From: Silurus meridionalis | Lineage: Eukaryota; Chordata; Actinopteri; Siluriformes; Siluridae | Direction of reading: 5' to 3' | DNA length: 64,000 nt | NCBI RefSeq assembly: GCF_014805685.1 | Contig: NC_060901.1 | Location: forward strand, 22,690,405 to 22,754,404 | Part shown: positions 1 to 10,656 of the stretch, piece after piece | Numbering within the stretch: the first letter of the stretch is position 1 | How the letters are laid out: each line of letters starts with the position of its first letter | Notes under the pieces: model-generated | What the model was told of the DNA's origin: nothing | Database searches by the model: none | Seen by the model: only the letters and a program-made list of their open reading frames with translations | Translations under genes and position numbers: made by a program

Positions 1-603
1 AAACCAGAATAAAGAAGTGACATACTAGTTACAGGAAAATAACTTTTCTACTAGACATTACATGAGTTATTAAATTAAATTAGATTAAATAGAACAGAGA
101 TTATGAAAGATATCATTCATTAAATGTGTAAAAACATATACTGTAATTATTATTGGGATTAAAAAAATTAGCACTGTAAAATCCTCCTTATTTATTATCC
201 CACCTCTCTTCATCAGTACATTTTACACTGAAGTTAATCAGGAAGTAAAAATCCACATGATCAAAGTTGAACAGGTCTCAAAAAGGACTTTATAACACAA
301 GGCATGATGAGTAGATTTACATTGTGTATTAAAATAACTGTTGTTCTTTGGAAAATTTGACTGTAAGTGCACAGCTATTAATATTATAACACTGTAGTAA
401 TTAAAGTTGTTGTTAATGAAACTCTAAATGAGAAACATTTGACAGTGTTTGGGTGGTTGTTCAGGAACAGGGCTGAACTACGGCCTACTGTAAACCCAAT
501 CTGTACAGAAAGTACATTAAATAAACACAAAGCAGCTGAACTAAGAACTGTATAATATTCTCTCTCATTTCTGTAATAGAAAATAGAAAATATCTTCACT
601 CAC

Positions 604-652
604 CTGCAGCCATGTGAAACACAACAGACAAAAGATACAAGCACTTCATCAT
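604..652 (-). CDS. Gene A, signal-peptide exon (rest of gene left of window)
   Basis: First coding exon of an Ig-superfamily receptor unit. It starts with two adjacent ATG codons and encodes MMKCLYLLSVVFHMAAG, a short hydrophobic signal peptide, then ends in a consensus GTGAGT donor after one base of the next codon (phase 1). It is nearly identical to the first exons at 17611-17659, 36900-36948, 48938-48986 and 57938-57986, which are followed by Ig exons on the same strand. The sequence at 1-603 is intron 1 and matches intron 1 of the other units. The Ig exons of this copy must lie beyond the left edge, so its integrity cannot be judged. Confidence 0.8.
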
Positions 653-836
653 TACTGCTTCTTCTGCACACACACACTTACACACACACACACACACACA
701 CACTCACACACCAGTCTCTCACAATGAAACTGTTCCTCTAAATGAGTTTCTCTCTTATACTGTTTGGTTTTCAGGAAACCTGAACAACCACTACATCGTT
801 TCTCACTTCTGAAAATATCTTGCATCACTAATTCCA
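653..836 (-). promoter_or_regulatory. Proximal promoter and 5' UTR of gene A
   Basis: On the minus strand this block reads through a conserved stretch (GTGAGAAACGATGTAGTGG, then GGTTTCCTGAAAACC, then CAGTATAAGAGAG). The same order is found upstream of B, P1 and P2. The TATA-like TATAAG lies about 100 bp upstream of the start codon in this copy, and the GGAA core in AGGAAACC could bind ETS factors such as PU.1. A (CA)n tract of about 45 bp sits between the TATA-like box and the ATG. Conservation across four units supports a promoter; the factor assignments are inference. Confidence 0.5.
664..709. repeat. (CA)n microsatellite in 5' UTR of gene A
   Basis: Slightly interrupted CA dinucleotide repeat just upstream of the signal exon. 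The same position holds about 20 bp of CA in B, a few GT units in P1 and P2, and more than 230 bp of GT in P3. Confidence 0.9.
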
Positions 837-2107
837 TTACTCAGTTTACATTTTATATAGAGTTTATATTTATTTATCTGTTTTTCTTTTCTATGTAATA
901 ATTGAACATAGATCAGATGACAAACTTGAGTGGTGAGTATGATTGATCATAAAATAATAATAATAATAATAAAAAGTTGAACTGCATTTAATGTCTTCAG
1001 TTAGTAGAGTTTAAAGAACTTAAATTGTAAAACTGTAAAAGAAACAAACAAAAAAGTCCTTAATCAGACTTATTTTATATTGAGTGACCAAATTGTGCAA
1101 AAAGCGACATCTAGTGAAATAAATCTGCTACTACACCTGGCCTACAGATGCTCATTTGTAAGAGGTTTTTGTGGCTTTTGGCAGACACCCTCATCCCAAG
1201 CGCCTTACAGTAATTTTTTTTATAACAGCTGAGCAGTTGTTGGTTACTCAGGAGCCATGTTCAAGGGCCCAGGATTAGTAGCTTAGTGGTGTTGGGATAC
1301 TAAGATACCACTTCTATATATGTGTCTGGATTTCAGCACAATGAAGAAAAATACATTTAATGCTTCATTAACAGGTACAGGAGAGTAAAATATTTTTCTT
1401 GGTAGGAAATAGGGCTAGATCTATCCCACTAGTCATTCGTCAATGTGTTGCAATGTTCCCAGTTGACCACTAGGTGCAAAAACACTTCAGTGCGAAGTGT
1501 GTAGATTCAACACATTTTAAAATATGTGTGTTGTGAATAAGGACATTTAGAATATTAACATTTGTTAATATATATCACGTGGTTCTGCCTCACTTGCTCA
1601 TGTGGATTAACCTAAATTGTTCCCTGTAGAAATGAACCTAACATTCAAGTAGCTTTGTAAGAAGATACTCTCCCACTGACCTGTTTATTTACAACATAGT
1701 GCTGAACCTGACATTATACAGTACACACTGACATTATGACTGGAACAGGTACATTATACAGTGATGCATTTGTTGATTCACACTATATAAACAGATGCAA
1801 GTAAAATGACATACAGTTGAACACTTTGTGACTTTATTAAATGGTCTCAGCATTAACATGCACAGGAGGTATCTGGGTAATTTTAACACCTCTAGACAAT
1901 ATTCTCATGGTATTTTAAAGACATTGTGAAACACTTATGAGTAACTGCATGACTGTGGCCAGGGCAGAATGTGTTTGTGGCCAAACACACTGTCATACAC
2001 CACTTACAGTTTCTTTTATTTAAAGTTGGTTATATATGTTTCTCAACAATGAGTTAACATTTTCAAATCTTTTCTCTTTATGAACATGTAGCTCAGTACA
2101 GCAGATA
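837..2107. other. Upstream spacer of gene A
   Basis: No gene is visible. This is the spacer repeated upstream of each unit: parts recur at 18240-19250 and, on the opposite strand, at 35820-36420 and 47580-48480. Near 1178-1214 it holds a short motif (GGCAGACACCCTCATCCCAAGC) of the type found in many fish SINE-like repeats. Matches to the other copies break off at the transposon that starts at 2108. Confidence 0.6.
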
Positions 2108-2414
2108 CAGTGTAAAAAAATCCAACTTTCGAAAAGTTTGAATAACTTATATCTATTAGTTAACTGGACAATACAACTCAAAAAAGTTGACTTAATAAGT
2201 GGAAATAAGTTGTTCAAAAATTGTCTGGCCAACTTAATTTGAAATGTTGACTGGATATGCACATATAAGTTTACAAGCACACAAGTTGGCTTGGTGGTTG
2301 GAGCATGCGCGCTATAACGTGCAGACGTTGGAGTGAACATGGAATGATAGCGCCATTTTGATCATCAGTCAAGCTTCAGGACAGCTTCATCAACCCTTGA
2401 AACGTCAGTGTTTA

Positions 2415-2580
2415 AAGTAAGCATCTTTATTCATTTTATTATATTTTTTATAATGTTGTAATGTTTGTAATGTTTGTGAAACATCAGTGTGAGCATTAAA
2501 CATTGTTTGCAACATGCAAATGTATCTAATGTTAGTTAGAGTTTTTAATGCCAGTAAAATGTACAATTGTTTTTGACCTG
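2415..2580 (+). repeat. Internal repeat, copy 1 (copy 2 at 3432-3565)
   Basis: The segment with CTTTATTCATTTTATTA, ATGTTTGTAA, CAACATGCAAAT and GTTAGAGTTTTTAATGCCAG recurs about 1 kb downstream at 3432-3565 in the same orientation, with small indels. This is an internal duplication of the host transposon. The block between the copies holds the short open frame at 2740-2955. Confidence 0.7.
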
Positions 2581-2739
2581 GTTTTGAAAGTCATAACCAA
2601 GAAATGTAGTGTCACTGGTCAAGCTCATTATTTTAAAGAAAGTTTGCATGAACGCAGTGCCGGCGTTAAGGGGGCAAACCCAAAGAGGTTGTTGTGCTCG
2701 TTACAGTTTTTATTCATTTAATATATTAGATATTAGAAA

Positions 2740-2955
2740 ATGGCTCGTCGGTTCTACTTCTGCAAGACCTTCCTCAGATTTAGAATGTACTCCTATCACT
2801 CAGCCTCTCAGCCAGCACCACCTATTCCATCTGACATCACGGAAACACCTATTAGCACTAACTTGGAAACTGGGGAAAATGGAGCCAAAGCAGAATTTTC
2901 AAATCTACAGGTCGTGGATGATCTCGGGCTCGATCAACCTAATCAAGAAAATTAA
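2740..2955 (+). CDS. Short hypothetical open frame inside the 5-kb transposon
   Basis: A 71-codon frame from MARRFYFCKTFLR to DLGLDQPNQEN. It begins with a basic, aromatic stretch and continues as a Ser/Pro-rich then acidic segment. I recognise no domain. It could be a remnant exon of the element's own protein or chance. There is no support beyond its length and position between the two copies of the internal repeat. Confidence 0.15.
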   Translation: MARRFYFCKTFLRFRMYSYHSASQPAPPIPSDITETPISTNLETGENGAKAEFSNLQVVDDLGLDQPNQEN

Positions 2956-3882
2956 AACAGTACCCTGCACGCATGTTCGGTGGCAAAAAAAAAACGTGCT
3001 TTTTTTTTTTGTCTAGTTGGTACATTAATCGAGACAGGCTTGAGTAAGCGTAAAAGCTGATTCTGTGGGGGGGGTTTTGCTGTCGTAAATGTAGGAATCG
3101 TTTGTGAACGCTGGATACCGTAATTATTTTGTGATTTTCTTTACAGTAAATGAGCTGACAGTGTGTACTAGTTGTATGTGTGTGCCCTTGCACTGTATTG
3201 GTTTTTTTATGCCTCGTTTTTGCAAGTTATTGTTGCTGATTAGTTAGTTATGGTCTGGCGCCGACTCGACATGAACGTTCTTATAAAGGTGAAAATATGT
3301 CGCAATCCCAGTTTTATATCTTGCAAATCTAACTTCATGGTTTGCAAAGGCTTTATTTACAACAGTACCGGAAAAAAATTTGGGAGCAGGAGATCATGAC
3401 GAACTAATCAACCCAAACTTCATTGTTTATTAAAGTAATTGTCTTTATTCATTTTATTACATTTTATTATATTGTTGAAATGTTTGTAAAAACATCGCGA
3501 CATGCAAATATATACTCTTGTTAGAGTTTTTAATGCCAGTATAAAACACAATTGTGTGTTTTAAAATCAATGGATCCCTACAAATGTCTTGTATTTAATG
3601 TGTTTATTGTCTTTTGTCGTAACGCTGTCGTGTTAGGCATAGATAATCGTATAAGACTCGGTGTAATGCGCTGAAAACTCTTCTTTTACAATGGGCATGA
3701 TACAAATTGCAATCAATTTTTGCCCATCGCCCATGATGCAACAACAGGCCATCCAGTTAGATATTTAACATTTTAGATTACTGTCAAGAGCTGCTGCTGT
3801 TACACAGAAAGGCCTGATCGTGGTGACGAAGCGCAGAAAACATTAAACACAAGTCTTAAGTCGTAAGCAGCACTAAGGAATA

Positions 3883-4096
3883 GGTCAAAATGCAATACTG
3901 GTCTAGGCCTTTTGGTAACATGAGCAAAAAATCTTTAGCACAAGAACACCAGTATTTTTTATGCAAGTTAAACTTTTATTATTTTTTAAGAATTTACATG
4001 ATGGATTATAAAAAAGAAAAAAAAATACTGGTGTTTGTGATGCTGATTCATTTTCCATGTTACCAACAGACCTAGACCAGTGTAGTGTTTTGACCC
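3883..4096. repeat. Long imperfect hairpin (foldback element)
   Basis: The left arm (GGTCAAAATGCAATACTGG, then TCTAGGCC, GGTAACATG, ACACCAGTATTTTTT) is the reverse complement of the right arm, with mismatches. The loop is about 40-60 bp of AT-rich sequence around 3965-4020. Total length is about 210 bp. It resembles a foldback MITE or a hairpin-forming transcript. No protein is expected, although an open frame crosses it. Confidence 0.65.
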
Positions 4097-4198
4097 ATAT
4101 ACTGGTAATATTTTATAGATATTTCTCTATAGATATTTTTTGTAGATATTTGTTTTGTTGTTGTACATGATATTTGCCTGTACACCATAGCATAACAT

Positions 4199-5786
4199 AC
4201 ACTGGCAATCAAAATTAGAGAACAATTTATAAACAATTGAACAATTCTGAAATAATGTCATCTTCACTGCTCAACAGTTGAAGGAGTTTTTGTCCTGTCT
4301 ATACCATGCTACCAGAACACCTTTTCCACAAAATAACTAAGGCATTTAAAAAAAACACATTATTTTGCAGAAAACACACTGATCAAAATTAGAGAACAAC
4401 AATGACTGTAGCATGGAAAACGATTACAACAACATTTTCCAAAGGTTACAACAGTCAGCAATTAGTAGGAAGAGTACAGGCCTCTGCTCTGAATGACTTC
4501 AGCACATCTGCAGCCACAGGACAGCACTAGTCTCTCACACTGCTCTGGTGTGATTTTGGTCTACTCTTCTTCCAGTCTCCTCCACAGTTCGGTGACTGTA
4601 GTGGGTTTCTTGGCCATAACTTTGTCACCAAGGATTTTCCAGAGGTTCTCTATTGGGTTAAGATCAGGACTCTGGGCAGGCCATGTCATTATTTCAATGT
4701 TTTCAGTTTCAAGGAACTGCTTTACCCGTTTTGCTGTGTGACATGGAGCGTTGTCCTGCATGAACACTGTGGGCTGATTGGGTGATGAACGCAGGGAAGG
4801 AACCATATGTTGTTGAAGAAGGTTCTGATAAACATTTGCATTCACTCTGCCATGTAGCTGTATAAGAGGCCCAACTCCTGCTGCAGAAAACATGCCCCAA
4901 ACCATGACACGTCCTCCTCCACTTTTCACTGACTTCTTTACACACTTTGGGTTCAGTCTTTCTCCAGTTTGTCGCCAAACATAATGTTTCCCATTGGACC
5001 CAAATAAATTAAACTTGCTTTTATCACTGAAATGAACTTTGGACCAGTTCTCCTCTGTCCACACAACATGCTTAGTCTAGCCTTTTGATTCTTTCTGCTA
5101 ATGAGAGGTTTGGTCACTGCAGAGTGGGCTTTCAGTCCAAATGCTCTTAAACGTCAAGACACTGTATGACCAGACAGATCCTTACCCTGTTCAGCGCTGA
5201 ACTGGTGAGCAATTCCAGCTGCAGTGTGGAAACGATTGCCCATTGAGATCCTCCCCAGTATCCTGTCCTCTCTTGTATTTGTCTTCCGTGGACGACCAGC
5301 CTTCTTGGCGGACTTGAATGAGTTTGTGATGTTGTAAAGATTCAATATTCTTGAAATCACAGATTTGGAACAACCAACTTGTCTTGCTATGGCTGATAGG
5401 CTCATCCCTTTGGCCTTCATCTGGACAACCTGCTGCCGGAGGCTTTCAGTCACTTTAGAACGACCCATCATCTTGCAGAGTCAGTGAAACTGGAAGTTAG
5501 GCTGCCAGTTAAATAGGGGTTGACAGATAATCAAGGAAATTAGCACCAGTTGCCAGATTAACACCAATAACTGGGGGGTATCTGAAAGTGTTCTCTAATT
5601 TTGATCAGTGTGTTTTCTGCAAAATAATGTTTTTTGGAAATGCCTTAGTTATTTTGTGGAAAAGGTGTTCTGGTAGCATGGTATAGACAGGAGAAAAACT
5701 CCTTCAACTGTTGAGCAGTGAAGATGACATTATTTCAGAATTGTTCAATTGTTTATAAATTGTTCTCTAATTTTGATCGCCAGTGT
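4199..5786 (-). mobile_element. Tc1-type transposon with IR/DR ends
   Basis: Terminal inverted repeats of about 200 bp start with ACACTGGCAATCAAAATTAG and end with its complement next to TA. Each inverted repeat has an outer and an inner copy of the core CAAAATTAGAGAACA (near 4206 and 4384 on the left, mirrored at 5594 and 5764 on the right). This double-site layout is the IR/DR arrangement known from Sleeping Beauty-like fish elements. The transposase on the minus strand is broken. The element is nested inside the 5-kb transposon. Confidence 0.9.
4561..5471 (-). pseudogene. Tc1 transposase, broken
   Basis: Reading from 5471 on the minus strand, MMGRSKVTESLRQQVV begins a paired-like DNA-binding domain with helix-turn-helix residues (GMSLSAIARQVGCSKSVISRI) and a GRPRK AT-hook-like motif. 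A TGA at about 5152 interrupts the frame after SGHTVS. A short deletion near 5065-5070 then shifts the frame into VWTEENWSKVHFSDKSKF. The downstream part has the catalytic-domain landmarks VMVWGMFSAAG, MQDNAPCHTA and [15 protein letters not shown], so the DDE triad region is still recognisable. One stop and one frameshift make it inactive. Confidence 0.9.
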
Positions 5787-7126
5787 ACATTGGTCAGCAA
5801 TAGGCACAAACACATATACAGCTTATTTACTGGAGTTTCTGGTTTCAGAGCTCAGCATGCAATGTAAAATTTGCCCACTCTTCTCAAGAACAACTTCTAA
5901 AACACACAAGACTGCGACATGGAGGACGAGTAAATTGGAATTGTTTTTATGACAACTGTATTTGCATCTCTAAAACCCGAAGTGCACTCAAATCACATCT
6001 TACAAGAATACCCAAAAGAACTCAAATATACTTTTGAGGTAATTGAGAAGGTGTTTATGGAAATGGGCACTCGATGTTCTGCAAGGGTACAGTCTTTGAA
6101 AATTAAGCTCTTCCTGTGAACGTTGTTGAACTGTGAATTGTTGAACTATGTTTAAAAATGTTTTAAAAATGTTAGTTTTTTTGGTGTTATGAAGATAGGG
6201 CTTACTGCTCTGCAAAGGTACAGTCCGTGAAAAGTAAACTCTTACTGGGAATGTTGACATTTTGGTGTGAGCATCTTTTGATTTCAACAAATATTAGCAT
6301 CTTAATGTTAAAATGTTAATTAATAAAATAAATTGTTAAACTGAGTTGTTGAAATGTTAATATAATGTCTTACAATGTCATTTTTATTTAATTTGTTTTG
6401 TTGTTGATTGTGCGTTTATTTTTCATCTTTTCAGATTCTTAATTGTGCCATTTCATTTTATATTTTATTTAAATTTAATTTATATTTGTACTAATTTATT
6501 TTATTGTTTAAAGATTTTCATTGATACAGTGTATTTTGTAAGGTACATGTTGACATTGTTGACAGTCTTACAGTGTTGAACTTCTATGTTTTAATATGTT
6601 TTATTTTACATGTTTATTAGTGTTTTAATGTTTTAAGCATCTAAGGAATAAAGTCAAAGCCTTTACACGTTAAAAGGTTAAAAGTGAATCTTCAATTATC
6701 TTCAGATTGTTTTTTTATTGATTGACATTTTTCCAGGATTTTTATTTTGACTTTCTTTTTTTTCTGTTAGGAAGTATGGCTATTGTTTGACCTTGTTTGT
6801 ATTTGGGATAATAAACAAACAAAACTTAAAGTCTGCAGTTATAGTTTTATTTTATAATTTTGTGTAAATGCTAACAAAACATCTTTGTCCAGAAAACTCA
6901 TAGAAAAATGTTCACATAACATAATTTATTGGGACACATTGGAAAATAATTACAAGTAATTTTAACTAGAAAAACTGTGTTAGCTGAACAAAAAAGAGAT
7001 ATGTGACTTTACTCAGTGATTTGAGTTGAATGAACAACTTGGTCCAAAGTTGAGTAAACTCAAAATAGCTGTGCAGCAAGTTGCCTTGAAATTTGAAGTT
7101 AAGTCAACTTTTCATTTTTTACAGTG

Positions 7127-7163
7127 TAACATCACATACAATTTAATTACAGGAAATCACTTT

Positions 7164-7204
<41 letters not shown>

Positions 7205-7914
7205 AAGAAGCTTCTACAGTATATATTTTATAACAGAAATCAGCCAGAAACTCCAATACATCAGAAATACACACATTTATTTGGAAATATTCAATATTAT
7301 ATCATAAAACGATGGAAATTGTAAGAATGTGACAAAAAGAATATATATTTACTACACATACTGCACATATACACACATGTCCATGTACCATATCAATCAC
7401 ATTGAAAAAAAAAAGCTGCAAAAGTTTACCATTAACATTTATATTTCAGGCTTTTGGCAGATTCTCTTATCCAGAGTGTTTTACAGAAGTGCTGTGAAGT
7501 CTCTCAAAAACACATCCTCATGCTAGTTTACTAGAACAGGGACGAAAGGTACCATCAGTCTAAACACCGAAAATCACAAACAAGAACATGTATAACAGTC
7601 TTCTTACACAAAACACCATGATGCTTCTGGAATAATAATTTCTTACCCTGATATTAGATCATTACAAATAAGATATAAAATAAGACTAATATAATATATA
7701 AGATATAAAAAAAGAAACTGTACATCAGCAAGTTATTAATGATGAACAGAGAAAGTGAATGCAGAAAAATACACTTAGCTAATATAAGTAACAGTAACAC
7801 AATGATCTGGAAACTCTGTCTCTTAAACCCAATCAAATCGCATCCAGGTATGTGTGTTAATGTGATTTTTAACAGCAATATAAAAAAAATCAATATAGTA
7901 AATCCTGTACTTGG
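7127..7914. other. 3' flank of gene B
   Basis: No gene is visible. It contains a (TC)n tract at 7169-7201 and the SINE-like motif GGCAGATTCTCTTATCC near 7456-7472. The segment is repeated downstream of C (22350-22900), before DIRS copy 3 (27200-27612) and, on the other strand, after P2 (53340-53990). Open frames found here in two copies are explained by this duplication and lack coding features. Confidence 0.6.
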
Positions 7915-7941
7915 TCATGGTGTGTATTCAATACAGAAAGT
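7915..7941 (-). CDS. Gene B, last coding exon
   Basis: After the acceptor TTTTTCCACAG this exon reads TFCIEYTP and stop, in phase 0 with the preceding tail exon. The equivalent exons of P1 and P2 carry an extra TVSDLN at their start and stop after FCIE. The exon is tiny and was placed by similarity and splice signals only. Confidence 0.5.
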   Translation of the reverse strand, partial: TFCIEYTP

Positions 7942-8207
7942 CTGTGGAAAAACAGAAAAAAATGATGATTAATATAACACACAATCAGTGACTGTGACTG
8001 TTAGTGTTGATGACAGAAATCTCTAAATTTGAATAATTTCTTTACACCATGTGTTTTCCGATAGAAGCTGCAGAAGATAATTTCCTATAAATCAGTGTTC
8101 AAAAGCATGTGTGGTTCATGTGTGTTACCTGCAGTGTATCACAAACACAACAGAAGATCTAAAAATAGAAACAAATCTGTTAGAACTGTTATTGTACATG
8201 TGCTAAC

Positions 8208-8275
8208 CTGATCCTCCTGCTTTCCCTCACAGTCCTGATGTCCTCCAGCAACCACGTTCTCTCCACATCTTCCTC
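8208..8275 (-). CDS. Gene B, 68-nt tail exon
   Basis: Bounded by CTCTTTAG and a GTTAGC donor. In phase 1 it reads RGRCGENVVAGGHQDCEGKQEDQ, which is hydrophilic with two cysteines and no tyrosine-based signalling motif. The same exon is present in C, P1 and P2, and a diverged version is in P3. In B it follows the stalk directly because no TM exon is found between 8276 and 8425. The encoded tail would therefore be the C terminus of a soluble protein. Confidence 0.6.
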
Positions 8276-8440
8276 CTAAAGAGAAAAGAGCTCAGAAATC
8301 ACACCTCTAGTGGTTTGTAAGTGGTTTCTTCAGTCAGATGTGGAGGCCTGCAGTGCTGTTTAAACTCACATACAATAACAGAGTGAAACAATACAAAACT
8401 AATATCAATGTTTAAAGATTCTTACTGGTTGTTGTTTTAC

Positions 8441-8506
8441 TCTGAGGCTGGTCTGATGTACGTGTTGTGTCTGTTGTCCTCGATGTGTTTGAAGTTTTTT
8501 GTCTTT
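8441..8506 (-). CDS. Gene B, stalk exon 2
   Basis: After CTGTAG it reads ERQKTSNTSRTTDTTRTSDQPQS when joined to the G left by the Ig exon, a Thr/Ser-rich hinge of 22 codons as in P2. Two donors are possible, CAGA|GTAAAA (end 8441) and ACCA|GTAAGA (end 8426), both phase 1. Joining it directly after stalk exon 1 would create TAA, so the two stalk exons may be alternatives. Confidence 0.55.
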
Positions 8507-8591
8507 CTACAGAAAAGAATTATTATTATTTGACTCATGTCTCATTATGTCCATGAAATTGGCTTGAGAAACCTTTGAAACATTATGCTTG

Positions 8592-8596
<5 letters not shown>

Positions 8597-8640
<44 letters not shown>
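8597..8640. repeat. (GT)n microsatellite in an intron of gene B
   Basis: Pure GT dinucleotide tract of about 44 bp lying between the two stalk exons of gene B. Confidence 0.95.
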
Positions 8641-8819
8641 GTGCTTCTGCTCCCCAAAATAAATGCCCCTACACAGAAAAAAATACACAGCAGAATCAAA
8701 ACCATATGCACAAAAATGTATATAATGTAAATCTAATAATAGAGATTAGTTTTTCATTTTTGATTAAACATTTAAATTATGTCAGAGGGAGACTGATTGT
8801 TCTTTTTCTGTATTTTTAC

Positions 8820-8933
8820 ATTGTGTTGGTGTTGAGGATGATGCAGATGGAGAGGTTGCTGTTTTACTTTTAGGCTGTAGTGATGTACGTGTTGTGTCTG
8901 GTTTTATAGATTGTGTTGAAGTTTCTCTTCTTC
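8820..8933 (-). CDS. Gene B, stalk exon 1
   Basis: After TCAGTAG it reads GRRETSTQSIKPDTTRTS and then a segment rich in Thr, Ser and Pro. A GTAAAA donor at 8818-8819 ends the 114-nt exon in phase 1. It is the counterpart of the relic stalk exons at 19473-19571, 35317-35424 and 47220-47326. The many Thr/Ser residues suggest an O-glycosylated stalk between D2 and the membrane. Confidence 0.6.
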
Positions 8934-9668
8934 CTACTGACCAGAATCACAAAACTTATTAAAACTAATAATTCTTTCTGTCACTGTTAGTAACAGAGTT
9001 GGGCAGTAACGCGTTACTGTTCCCCTTCAGGAACTCGAGCTGCGTCCAAACGCTATGGGAACGCCCCTGCGTGACCACGCTCTGAACCACGTGTGTAATC
9101 TGACCAATAGGCGTTTGAAACGTGACGTCATCAGCGGGCGACGTCGGGTAAACAGGAAGCTACAAATGGCTGCGAGATGGACCAGACGCTAGCTTCTGCT
9201 CGTTCAGGTAAGCGCTGTTTCGCTGTGTTTTTCTGATCGAGTGATGGCTGGCAGACAGAATTACAGTAATTGTGTTCATCCATGTCCGCGTTTCATTACC
9301 GGTAAGGATTCGCATGATCGTGTGTTGTTTGCCTGGGAGTGGAGCATGCAAAATCGGCTCTCAAGGTAGTTGACTGCTCGCATTGTTTCCGCATGGCTAT
9401 GCGCACGCTTCGCTCCCGAAGAGCACTTTTTGAGAAGAGCTCGCTCCCTCGCGGCTCCGGTCTCGCTCTCACTAAGGCAAAGCGGCGCCGGCGCTAGTGG
9501 GGTTTGCAGGCCGATTTTTCGGTGGGGTTGGAGTCGGATGAGTCCGCTTCAGCTTCGTCTGCTGAATCGAGCTTCTGCTCTCTCGGAAAAGCAGGCCCGA
9601 TGACTGCTTCTTCTCCTGGTGCAAGCAGCGCGGCATTACATGCCTCTCCTTCCGAGGAAGGTTAGCTG

Positions 9669-10635
9669 ATGGATCTTAGCGAGCCTGTGGATTCCTCACA
9701 GCCTGTGCTGTTTGAGGAACTCCTCGAGGTCGTGACGCGAGCCGTTGCTAAGCTGGATCTAGCTTGGCCGGTGGACCAGCAGAAGCATCGTGCACCCAGT
9801 AAGCTGGATGAGCGTTTTCTCCGTCCTGTGTCACTTCCTCGGCGCCGGGGCCTGCCGTTTTTTCCCCGTACTCAGCACGTACTTCTTCTTGCCACACCTC
9901 GTTCTACGCGAACGTGGTTGGGGCTAAGGCGTGCGGCTACGGGGCGATGTCGCGTGTTGAAGAGACGCTGGCCAGCTATCTCTCTTCTAGCATGGCATCG
10001 TCACTGAAGGTTTCCTACTAAGCCGCTACGTGCTACATTGGCTTTAGTAAGGAAGGCTTACGTGATAGCAGGTCAGGCTGCAGGTTATCTCCACACCATA
10101 GGTGTGTTACAGGCATACCAGGCTGACCTGCTACGTGAGTTGGATGAGGGACTTAGCTCCGGGGCCACTGATATTAAAGAGTTGCGTCACGCTGCCGACT
10201 TAACCCTTCGGGCCACGAAACACGGCGCGGGCCGTTGGTCGGTCCATGGCGGCCCTGGTGGCCACAAAGAGGCATCTGTGGCTCACCTTGTCTGACCTCC
10301 CAGACAAGGATCGAGCTGTGCTCTTGAATGCACCGATGGCTCCTCCTGGCCTGTTTGGTGACGCTGTCACGGCGGTCGTGAACAGGTTTCAGGAGTCTAA
10401 AAAGCAGTCGGCTGCGTTTCAGCAGTACCTCCATCACCGATCTCGTGGGGCTGGTCGGCGGCAGCCCCAGCCTGGTCCATCCGGGCACCGCGAAGCCCAG
10501 AAACAGAGCGTCACCACCCGATCTCCGCGGGCGGGGCCTAAGAGTCCGAGGCGTCACTCTAGGCCCAAAAAGGAGCAGGATGACCTGAGGGTCACCCTCG
10601 CCTCCAGTAAACGGGCTGTGGTGCAGAGATCATGA
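9669..10635 (+). pseudogene. DIRS copy 1, gag-like region
   Basis: Three overlapping fragments in different frames cover this region: LFEELLEVVTRAVAKLDLAWPV, then GYLHTIGVLQAYQADLLRELDEG, then KRHLWLTLSDLPDKDRAVLLN with a basic C-terminal stretch. The same fragments occur on the minus strand in DIRS copy 3 (30381-31706). This matches the DIRS ORF1 position upstream of RT. Frameshifts show decay. Confidence 0.65.
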
Positions 10636-10656
10636 CGATCTGCGGTCGAGGGGGCG

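Larger units (their letters stand above)
2108..7126. mobile_element. 5.0-kb DNA transposon of unknown family, TA target duplication
   Basis: Ends are CAGTGTAAAAAA on the left and TTTTTTACAGTG on the right (imperfect inverted repeats), flanked by TA on both sides. The empty site is visible in the paralogous spacers at 22330-22350 and 27170-27190, where the flanks are joined (GCAGCTAACATCAC). Just inside both ends are AAGTTGACTTAA-like repeats. No transposase is recognisable, so it is probably non-autonomous or badly decayed. It carries an internal duplication, a long hairpin and a nested Tc1 element. The boundaries are well supported; the superfamily is unknown. Confidence 0.75.

Noticed and set aside
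384..599. Open frame repeated at 17385-17606 (MKIFSIFYYR)
   Set aside because: It lies on the same strand as intron 1 of A and B and is repeated only because the intron is duplicated; copies differ by frameshifts.
7654..7893. Hydrophobic open frame repeated at 22675-22926
   Set aside because: Located in the duplicated 3' flank. The frame is not kept between copies and no splice or start context supports it.
9160..9351. Frames on the reverse strand of the DIRS elements
   Set aside because: Shadows of GC-rich gag and RT sequence without domains.
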